A stretch of DNA of 13,422 nt, from NCBI GenBank assembly GCA_913041865.1, contig CAJWIW010000023.1, positions 1 through 13,422 on the forward strand. Reading direction: 5' to 3'. Under the pieces are notes generated by a model. It was not told the DNA's origin. It worked only from the letters and a program-made list of their open reading frames with translations, and did not search any database. Below, in pieces: positions 1 through 7,018 of this stretch. This DNA comes from an uncultured Gammaproteobacteria bacterium. Lineage in GTDB: Bacteria > Pseudomonadota > Gammaproteobacteria > GCA-002705445 > GCA-002716945. Within the stretch, counting starts at the first letter, position 1. Each line of letters begins with the position of its first letter. The position numbers and the translations under genes are program-made.

Positions 1-2819
1 GTTTAACAAAAATTAAATTAGCTGGATTCAAAACATTTGTAGACCCCACAACACTTCAATTTCCTAGTAATCTGACAGGTATCATTGGGCCCAATGGGTG
101 TGGTAAATCCAACATAATTGACGCAATACGTTGGGTTATGGGCGAGTCGTCTGCTAGAAATTTGAGAGGTGACTCAATGGAGGATGTAATTTTTTCCGGC
201 TCATCAGCTAGACATGAGGTAGGCAAGGCATTTGTGGAGCTCAACTTTGATAATTCATCAAACTCTCTTGATTCAAAGTTTGCCAGGTATTCTGAAATCG
301 TAATCAAAAGAGAGGTAGCTCGTGATGGTACCTCTAATTATTATTTAAACAATACACGTTGTAGAAGAAAGGACATCAGAGAGGTCTTTCTCGGTACAGG
401 TCTAGGCCCTCGTAGTTATGCCATTATAGAACAAGGTATGATTAGTAAGCTTATAGAAGCTAAGCCGGAGGAGTTGAGAACATACTTAGAGGAGGCTGCT
501 GGGATAAGCAAATATAAAGAAAAGAGAAGAGAAACAGAGCTAAGACTCAAACATACTAGAGATAATCTCGATAGGCTAAATGATATTATGAAAGAGATAA
601 CCTCTCAGCTAAATAAACTTGAGAGACAAGCTAAGTTAGCAAGTGAGTACCGGGAACTTAAAGGCGAGGAGCGTCAAACAAAGATATCTCTGATAGCTCT
701 TAAATGGTGTAATTATGATAGCGAGATAGAAGATCTAAACAAGGTCATAAGAGGATTAGAATTAGAGAAAGAGAAACAACTTGCGCTACTATCAAATTAT
801 AATAGAGATATTGAGGAATTTAGACAGAAAAGAAATAATGAACAAAATAATTTTGATGAAATCCAAAAAGAGTTTTATCGAATAGGTAGTGATATTGCAA
901 GTTGTGAAAAAGACATAGAACATACTCTCGAGACAGAGGTTTCTAGGAAAGAGGCACTGAGTGAGTTGTTAGACTCAATCAAAAAATCTGAATCTGAGGT
1001 CGAGGACGAAGAGCAGAAACACAATGACTTGCTGGCACAAATCAAAAAACTCGAGTCCGAACAGAACGTTAATGGAACTAAGCTAATAAAGTTAGACAAA
1101 GATAAGAAAGACGCTAATTTTGCCATGCAAAATCTGCAGTCACAAAACAACATATTTGTAATAGAACAATCAGACACTGTCAAAGAGAAAGAAGTTGAAA
1201 ACGCAAAATACGATGCCTCTGAAAAATCTCTGAACCTTCTATCAAAAAGGTTAGGTATTCTGGAGGCGTTTTCAATGAACGAAAATACAAGGAATGACAG
1301 TAAAGATGAACTACTTGGCAAAGCATCAGATGTCCAAGAAAAACTCTCAGCATTGTTAGTAGACTTCGATCGTCAAAGTAGTCCAGGAGATAAATCCTAT
1401 ATAAAAAATTTTAAGACTAGTCTCAGATCTATTCTAGGAATATTCAAAGGTCTTTTTGATAATATTAAAGTTCTAGTCAGATCTCAAAAAGATGAAATAG
1501 TGGATATCAAGAGAAAGATTAATGACTATAAGAAAACAAGTGCGGACTGTCAAAATAAAATGCAACATCTTGATAGCCAAATCAAAAAGCATCACAAAAA
1601 GAAAGAGAAATTTGACAAAGAACGTATAGACCTTAAACAGATTATCGATCAAGTTGAATGGAGTTATAATGAGTCGCTAAATATACAGAATAAATTGAAC
1701 GTAGATATATCGAAGAATACATCTGAAAAGAATGCAATTGAAAGTAATATTAAAAAGCTTAAGGATCATATTGAGGGTATGATTGATAGGAAGCTTATTC
1801 TACTTGCCTCTGATAGTAAAAAAGAGAAGCCAACGAATAATATGCAAAATAAATTAACGAAACTCTTAGATACAAAGAGTACTAGAGAAAAAGAGCTAAA
1901 AGTATCAAGAGAAAAGATTGAAAGTTATGATTCTTCTATTTTAGAGATTGAAACTAAGAAAAACGAAGTAAATACTGAAATCAATTCTACTAAAGACAAC
2001 CTTGAAAATTACAAAATTAATATTAGTGAAAAGACTGCGCAACGTGATTCACTTCAAGATAATAGTGATTTACCAGCAGAAGATATAACTGAGGGAATTA
2101 AGAAAATTGATACTAACCTTAAACAAGACCACATTGAAAAAAAACTTGGGAAACTACAGTCAAAAATATCATCCATGGGTGCAATTAACTTAGCTGCAAT
2201 TGATGAACTTGAAGATCAGCAAGAGAGAAAAAAATATCTAGATTCACAGTATAAAGATTTATCTGAGTCAATTAGCACACTTGATAATGCAATAAAGAAG
2301 ATAGACCAGGAAACTAAGACTAAATTCAAAGAGATATTTGATAGTATTAATTCTAACTTAGATAATTTTTTCAACAAGATATTTGGTGGCGGCAAGGCTT
2401 ATCTTGAACTGACTGATAATGATTTGTTAAACACAGGAGTTAACATTATGGCTAGACCGCCAGGGAAATTAGTCAAAAATATCAATTTATTATCAGGAGG
2501 TGAAAAAGCAGGCACAGGTATTGCATTTGTTTTCTCTATTTTCAAAACAAATCCAGCTCCATTTTGTCTTTTAGATGAGGTTGATGCTCCACTGGATGAT
2601 GCTAACAATAACAGATTCTGTAATGTTGTCAGAGAAATGTCTAAAGATGTTCAATTTATTTTCATAACTCATAATAAACTTACTATGGAATTAGCAGATA
2701 TTTTAAGTGGTGTTACAATGAGGGAGGCAGGAGTTTCTAAACTTGTTTCTGTTAACATAAATGATGCTGTTAAGATTGCATCAACTAGAGATAATAATAT
2801 TTCATCAATACCATCGTAA
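1..2819 (+). CDS. smc: Chromosome segregation ATPase Smc, 5' end just outside the window, short form without a clear hinge
   Basis: SMC-family ATPase of chromosome condensation and segregation, normally a dimer working with ScpA/ScpB. The reading frame is open from position 3; the first residues read LTKIKLAGFKTFVDPT, which in relatives follow Met-Arg, so only about two codons are missing. Head motifs: Walker A GPNGCGKS (87-110), the IEQGMIS...EEAAGISKYK region (around 427-515), signature LSGGE (2490-2504), Walker B FCLLDEVD (2562-2585) and the D-loop PLDDAN. Two lysine/glutamate-rich coiled-coil arms lie at about 640-1270 and 1490-2300. The protein is about 940 residues against the usual 1150-1190. 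The centre (about 1270-1490) shows no glycine-rich hinge domain, only a linker with an amphipathic segment near 1423-1473. The frame is continuous, so the shortness is not due to a frameshift. Its stop overlaps the ligA start (TAATG). Family assignment is certain; the hinge loss is my reading. Confidence 0.96.
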   Translation, partial: LTKIKLAGFKTFVDPTTLQFPSNLTGIIGPNGCGKSNIIDAIRWVMGESSARNLRGDSMEDVIFSGSSARHEVGKAFVELNFDNSSNSLDSKFARYSEIVIKREVARDGTSNYYLNNTRCRRKDIREVFLGTGLGPRSYAIIEQGMISKLIEAKPEELRTYLEEAAGISKYKEKRRETELRLKHTRDNLDRLNDIMKEITSQLNKLERQAKLASEYRELKGEERQTKISLIALKWCNYDSEIEDLNKVIRGLELEKEKQLALLSNYNRDIEEFRQKRNNEQNNFDEIQKEFYRIGSDIASCEKDIEHTLETEVSRKEALSELLDSIKKSESEVEDEEQKHNDLLAQIKKLESEQNVNGTKLIKLDKDKKDANFAMQNLQSQNNIFVIEQSDTVKEKEVENAKYDASEKSLNLLSKRLGILEAFSMNENTRNDSKDELLGKASDVQEKLSALLVDFDRQSSPGDKSYIKNFKTSLRSILGIFKGLFDNIKVLVRSQKDEIVDIKRKINDYKKTSADCQNKMQHLDSQIKKHHKKKEKFDKERIDLKQIIDQVEWSYNESLNIQNKLNVDISKNTSEKNAIESNIKKLKDHIEGMIDRKLILLASDSKKEKPTNNMQNKLTKLLDTKSTREKELKVSREKIESYDSSILEIETKKNEVNTEINSTKDNLENYKINISEKTAQRDSLQDNSDLPAEDITEGIKKIDTNLKQDHIEKKLGKLQSKISSMGAINLAAIDELEDQQERKKYLDSQYKDLSESISTLDNAIKKIDQETKTKFKEIFDSINSNLDNFFNKIFGGGKAYLELTDNDLLNTGVNIMARPPGKLVKNINLLSGGEKAGTGIAFVFSIFKTNPAPFCLLDEVDAPLDDANNNRFCNVVREMSKDVQFIFITHNKLTMELADILSGVTMREAGVSKLVSVNINDAVKIASTRDNNISSIPS

Positions 2820-4816
2820 TGTCAGAAAAAAAAATTACGAAAAAATACTATCAGTCACTCAAGAAAAAAATACAATTGTTCTCCCAGCAGTATTATACAT
2901 ATGACTCACCAACAATACCTGATCATGAATTTGATGAACTCTACAGAGAATTAAAATTAATCGAAGAGAAGAATCCGAATTTTATAGAATCAGACTCTCC
3001 TACGCAGCTCATCGGGTCTAAGGTGAAAGGGGGCTTTAAGAAGGTAAAGCATAGCAAGCCTATGATGTCACTAAATAATGCAGCAAATATTGAGGAATTT
3101 AAATCATTCTATAATAAAATTATAATAGAAGTACCTAAACCAGTTATCATGTTCGCAGAACCTAAATTTGATGGTTTAGCCATATCGCTCACATATGAAA
3201 AAGGAAATTTAGTGTCTGCAGTCACACGTGGAGACGGTAATGAAGGAGAGGATGTTACCTCTAATATAAGAACAATACAAAAACTGCCTCTCAAGTTATT
3301 AGCTAGACAAGTCCCTAATAAACTAATAGTTGCTGCTGAAGTTTACTCATTAATATCTGACTTCCAACGGATTAACGATAATCTAAAAAAAAGTCAAACT
3401 AAGACTTTTGCAAATCCTAGAAATTTTGCAGCTGGTACAGTTCGTCAACAAGACCCAATAATAGCCTTTAAACGGAACCTCCAAATATTCATACACGGTA
3501 TAATAGAAATAGATCAAAACTTATCACTGCCTACACATTCTGAGTCAATGTTGTACTTAAGTAAAATTGGTTTTCAGACTTGTGATTTAAATAAAAAAAT
3601 TAATGATATCAATCAAGCGATTGATTATTTTGACAAAATATCAAATAAACGAGATAAGCTTCCATACGAGATAGACGGAATAGTCTATAAAGTGGATAAC
3701 TATGAGCTGCGTGAGCAGATTGGTTATACATCAAAAGCTCCGAAGTGGTCAATTGCATTTAAATTTCCATCTCAAGTATCCCAAACAAAAATTGTTGATG
3801 TAACTTTCCAAGTTGGTCGTACTGGCGTAATAACGCCAGTAGCAGAGTTGAAACCTGTAAATATTGGTGGCGTTACTGTAAGTAGGGCAACTTTACATAA
3901 TCTAGATGATATTAGAAAAAAAGATATAAGAAAAAATGATTATGTTTATGTAAAGAGAGCAGGAGATGTAATTCCTGAGGTTGAAAAAGTTAATCTCTCA
4001 AAGAGAGATAAGACTACAAAAATATCTATTCCAAAAGTTTGTCCAGCATGCGGAGAGGTTATTATAAAAATATCTAATCAATCAATTTATAAATGCCCAA
4101 ATGAATTGACATGCAGACCACAAATAATTCAGAGTATCGATCATTTTGCCTCACGGAAAGCCATGAATATCACTGGCTTAGGTGATAGTATAATAATTTC
4201 ACTAGTTGATAGTAACCTTATCAATGATTACTCTGATTTATATTATTTAAGCTATGATAGCCTTATATTGCTTGATCGAATGGCAAAGGTTTCTGTTAAT
4301 AATCTCATTGCATCAATTGATAAAAGCAAAAAACCTAATTTCGATAAATTCATATACTCTCTTGGTATCAGAGAGGTAGGGCTCTCTACAGCACGTATTT
4401 TATCACAAAACTTTAGGACGATGGATGAACTAATAAGTGCTAAACGAGAAAGTCTAGAATCTATAAAAGATATTGGACCAATAGTTGCTGATAACATCAC
4501 TAGTTTCTTTTCCGTTTCTAGCAATATAGAAAAAATTAAAAAATTGGTATCATCTGGTATTGAAATAATTTATCCAAAACTATCCTCTAACGAATTTATA
4601 TCAAGCAAATCATTTGTGGTAACAGGATCTTTTAATAAAATATCTAGAAATGAAATTGAAGAAATAATTTTATCAAATGGAGGAAAAGTTTCTAGCTCGG
4701 TCTCTGGAAAAACAGAATATTTAATATGTGGTGATCAGCCTGGAAGCAAGCTCAATAAGGCAAAGAAAATAGGTACGACTATTTTAACCGAAGAGAAATT
4801 TCTTAAGCTTCTCTAA
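2819..4816 (+). CDS. ligA: NAD+-dependent DNA ligase LigA
   Basis: Seals nicks during replication and repair using NAD+. The protein has 665 residues, close to E. coli LigA (671), with all domains in order: Ia with the tyrosine-rich NMN-binding part (1-65), adenylation domain with Lys116 in EPKFDG as the adenylated lysine, motif YEIDGIVYKVD (around 282), OB fold (FQVGRTGVITPVAEL, around 330), Cys4 zinc finger, helix-hairpin-helix repeats (about 435-585) and a C-terminal BRCT domain (about 590-665). The zinc cysteines fall at 408, 411, 426 and 432, the same numbers as known for E. coli. The start codon shares one base with the smc stop and has no visible Shine-Dalgarno, so translation probably depends on coupling. 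Many gammaproteobacteria carry zipA between smc and ligA; here it is absent. The 3' end overlaps the convergent dapD by 14 bp. Confidence 0.97.
   Translation: MSEKKITKKYYQSLKKKIQLFSQQYYTYDSPTIPDHEFDELYRELKLIEEKNPNFIESDSPTQLIGSKVKGGFKKVKHSKPMMSLNNAANIEEFKSFYNKIIIEVPKPVIMFAEPKFDGLAISLTYEKGNLVSAVTRGDGNEGEDVTSNIRTIQKLPLKLLARQVPNKLIVAAEVYSLISDFQRINDNLKKSQTKTFANPRNFAAGTVRQQDPIIAFKRNLQIFIHGIIEIDQNLSLPTHSESMLYLSKIGFQTCDLNKKINDINQAIDYFDKISNKRDKLPYEIDGIVYKVDNYELREQIGYTSKAPKWSIAFKFPSQVSQTKIVDVTFQVGRTGVITPVAELKPVNIGGVTVSRATLHNLDDIRKKDIRKNDYVYVKRAGDVIPEVEKVNLSKRDKTTKISIPKVCPACGEVIIKISNQSIYKCPNELTCRPQIIQSIDHFASRKAMNITGLGDSIIISLVDSNLINDYSDLYYLSYDSLILLDRMAKVSVNNLIASIDKSKKPNFDKFIYSLGIREVGLSTARILSQNFRTMDELISAKRESLESIKDIGPIVADNITSFFSVSSNIEKIKKLVSSGIEIIYPKLSSNEFISSKSFVVTGSFNKISRNEIEEIILSNGGKVSSSVSGKTEYLICGDQPGSKLNKAKKIGTTILTEEKFLKLL
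4766..4785 (-). terminator. Weak hairpin just downstream of dapD, possible terminator
   Basis: A 7-bp perfect stem (AAAATAG/CTATTTT) with a 6-base loop lies 18 bp past the dapD stop and inside the ligA coding end. Read on the minus strand it is followed by a T-rich run (CTATTTTCTTT), as in intrinsic terminators, but the stem has only one G-C pair. It cannot serve ligA, whose stop lies beyond it. No better terminator was found for either convergent unit, so this is a tentative call. Confidence 0.25.
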
Positions 4817-5618
4817 GGAGATCATTAATACCTACTTTACTTCTAGTTTTTTCATCTACTTTCTTTACGATTACTGCGCAATATAGGTTATATTTACCAT
4901 CCTTCGATGGTAAGGAACCTGAGACAACAACTGATCCTTCTGGTACAACCCCATAAGATACCGTATCATTTTCTCTGTCATAGATCTTTGTACTCTTCCC
5001 TATAAATACACCCATTGAAATAACTGAATTTTTTTTAACTATCACACCTTCTACGATTTCAGACCTTGCTCCTATGAAACAGTTATCTTCAATTATAGTA
5101 GGGTTAGCCTGTAATGGTTCTAGAACACCACCTATACCAACGCCACCAGACAGATGAACATCTTTACCTATCTGTGCGCAGGAGCCAACTGTCGCCCATG
5201 TGTCAACCATAGTTCCTGAGTCTACATAAGCACCTATGTTTACAAATGATGGCATAAGTACCACATTCTCTCCTATGAATGTACCTTCTCTTGCTATTGC
5301 TTGTGGTACAACTCTGATATTTCTCTCAGCTAAATACTCTTGTTCTGTATTACAAAATCTTGATGAGAGTTTATCGTAAAATTTCGTATATCCGGTATCA
5401 ATAATTTTGTTTGATTTCAATTTGAAAGAGAGGAGTATAGCTTTTTTAATCCATTCGTTAACGATCCAGTCGCCATCTGCAAATTCTGCTACTCTAATAT
5501 CTCCTTTGTTTAATGCATCAAACACATGATTAATCGTTTCAGAAAGTTTTGTTTTTTGAGAATCATCTATTCCGTCAGTAAATGATTTTTCAATAAAGTC
5601 TATATCTATATTAGTCAT
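4803..5618 (-). CDS. dapD: 2,3,4,5-tetrahydropyridine-2,6-dicarboxylate N-succinyltransferase DapD
   Basis: Transfers succinyl from succinyl-CoA to tetrahydrodipicolinate in the succinylase route to meso-diaminopimelate and lysine; it is cytoplasmic and supplies peptidoglycan synthesis. The protein has 271 residues (E. coli 274). It has an alpha-helical N-terminal domain (about 1-100), then a left-handed beta-helix of hexapeptide repeats with family-typical stretches VNIGAYVDSGTMVDTWATVG, LSGGVGIGGVLEPLQANPT and IIEDNCFIGARSEIVEGV, and a C-terminal part with SGSLPSKDGKYNLYCAVIVK and KVGINDLLR. The match to E. coli is nearly residue for residue in the core. The start ATG overlaps the mltF stop (ATGA), and the only SD-like AGGAG lies about 14 bases upstream, so reinitiation after mltF is likely. 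It is last in the rne-mltF-dapD unit, an unusual place for a lysine-pathway gene. Its stop lies inside the ligA 3' end. Confidence 0.97.
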   Translation of the reverse strand: MTNIDIDFIEKSFTDGIDDSQKTKLSETINHVFDALNKGDIRVAEFADGDWIVNEWIKKAILLSFKLKSNKIIDTGYTKFYDKLSSRFCNTEQEYLAERNIRVVPQAIAREGTFIGENVVLMPSFVNIGAYVDSGTMVDTWATVGSCAQIGKDVHLSGGVGIGGVLEPLQANPTIIEDNCFIGARSEIVEGVIVKKNSVISMGVFIGKSTKIYDRENDTVSYGVVPEGSVVVSGSLPSKDGKYNLYCAVIVKKVDEKTRSKVGINDLLREA

Positions 5619-7018
5619 AACGTTTTGGGAATCTCCTGATCTTTTTCATCTACTTCTTTATCTTGTGAATCTAAAAAGATAAGTATATCATAATATTGCT
5701 TTATATTCTGCACATACTTAACTGTTTCCCAACCCCTGGCATAACCATATTTAGTCTGACGGTAATACTCTGACTGACTAAGCATTAAAATATATGGTTC
5801 AATATCTGACCATTTATTTATCTGGGTACCATTTTTTGCAGCTAATTTTATCGCGTCCTCTACATGACCTAAACCTATATTATATGCAGCTATCGCAAAC
5901 CATTTTTTTTCATTTTCATCTAGTTCATAGTCAATTCGATTATAGATGCTTCGAAGGTATTTTGCTCCTCCAAAAATACTATTTTTTGGATCTATTCGAT
6001 CTTCAACTCCAACCTCTCTTGCAGTATCTTTTGTTAGCATCATTATCCCTTTTACACCTGTATACGATACAGCATCCTTTCTCCACCTAGATTCTTGATA
6101 ACCAACACTAGCAATAAGTCTCCAATCAAAATCAAATAATTTAGAGGCTTCTTTGAAAAAAAATTCATAAGTCGGAAATATTTCTACAAGATCATTGATA
6201 AAAATTTTAGAACCAACAAATGTGTGTTGTTGCTGCCCAAAAAAATTTTGATAGATTATCGCTAATTTATTATTTTCAATCATATAATTAAAAAAATCAG
6301 ATATTTTATTCTGCATCTCAGGGCCAATGTTATCTGGTAGAATCCAATATTCTGCTTCATTTACTGAGTGCTTTTGAACTATCTTAATGTCACGGTAATA
6401 TTTCGATAGAATTTTAAATTCATCAGATGACATGAATAAAAACATAATTTCATCGTCATAGAGCATTTTTAATAAATCATCTATATTTTTATCTCTCCAA
6501 ACTTTGTATGAATACTTAGGTTTTTTCTCTTTAATTGAATCACTATTTGAAATTACTTGTGACTCTATAGTGTGTATATCGTTTTCAAGAAGTTTGTCTT
6601 CTATATTCGACCTACGTGCAATATTTGATTTAGATATTATTACATAGTCAACTCTGTTGTATGGGTAACCTGTTTTAATATCACTATTAGTGTTGGTCAC
6701 ATTCCATCCGGAAATTATATCAGCATCACGTAATTCTAACATCTTTTTTGCATCTGTAATATTGCTGACAACTTTCACGGATAGATCAACGCCTAGGAAA
6801 TCTGCAAATTCCCTCATTATTGAGTAGTGATATCCAAATTTTTTATTTTTGATTTCATAATAAGTTGTTGGTCCTAATCTAGTTACAAAAGTAACTCTGT
6901 TATTTTCCTGTATACGTTTCAGGTCATTTTTATAGAAAATTGATTGTGGTTGAAAGTAATACAAAGAAATAGAAACAATTAGTGTTACTGTAATGATTCT
7001 GACTAAGAACTTAATCAT
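5615..7018 (-). CDS. mltF: Membrane-bound lytic murein transglycosylase F (MltF)
   Basis: Cleaves the MurNAc-GlcNAc bond in peptidoglycan with formation of 1,6-anhydroMurNAc, acting from the cell envelope. The protein has 467 residues (E. coli MltF 518). An N-terminal hydrophobic segment (about 4-21) serves as signal or anchor, with no lipobox cysteine. A family 3 solute-binding-like domain (about 38-265) carries LGPTTYYE and FGYHYSIMREFADFLGVDL; in MltF this is a regulatory module. The SLT catalytic domain (about 280-415) has the catalytic glutamate at Glu309 in GYQESRW (E. coli Glu314), followed by GVKGIMMLTKDTA and AAYNIGLGH. The start overlaps the rne stop by one base (TAATG on the minus strand) with no SD. 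The stop overlaps the dapD start by four bases. The double-domain build separates it from MltC, Slt and other transglycosylases. Confidence 0.94.
   Translation of the reverse strand: MIKFLVRIITVTLIVSISLYYFQPQSIFYKNDLKRIQENNRVTFVTRLGPTTYYEIKNKKFGYHYSIMREFADFLGVDLSVKVVSNITDAKKMLELRDADIISGWNVTNTNSDIKTGYPYNRVDYVIISKSNIARRSNIEDKLLENDIHTIESQVISNSDSIKEKKPKYSYKVWRDKNIDDLLKMLYDDEIMFLFMSSDEFKILSKYYRDIKIVQKHSVNEAEYWILPDNIGPEMQNKISDFFNYMIENNKLAIIYQNFFGQQQHTFVGSKIFINDLVEIFPTYEFFFKEASKLFDFDWRLIASVGYQESRWRKDAVSYTGVKGIMMLTKDTAREVGVEDRIDPKNSIFGGAKYLRSIYNRIDYELDENEKKWFAIAAYNIGLGHVEDAIKLAAKNGTQINKWSDIEPYILMLSQSEYYRQTKYGYARGWETVKYVQNIKQYYDILIFLDSQDKEVDEKDQEIPKTL

Noticed and set aside
56..1321. Open frames on the minus strand inside smc (56-307, 875-1321)
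   Set aside because: They lie wholly opposite a strongly conserved coding frame, have serine/leucine-rich shadow composition and no recognisable motif.
138..2819. smc start at ATG 138
   Set aside because: It would cut off Walker A (87-110). The frame is open upstream to position 3 and encodes the conserved N-terminus.
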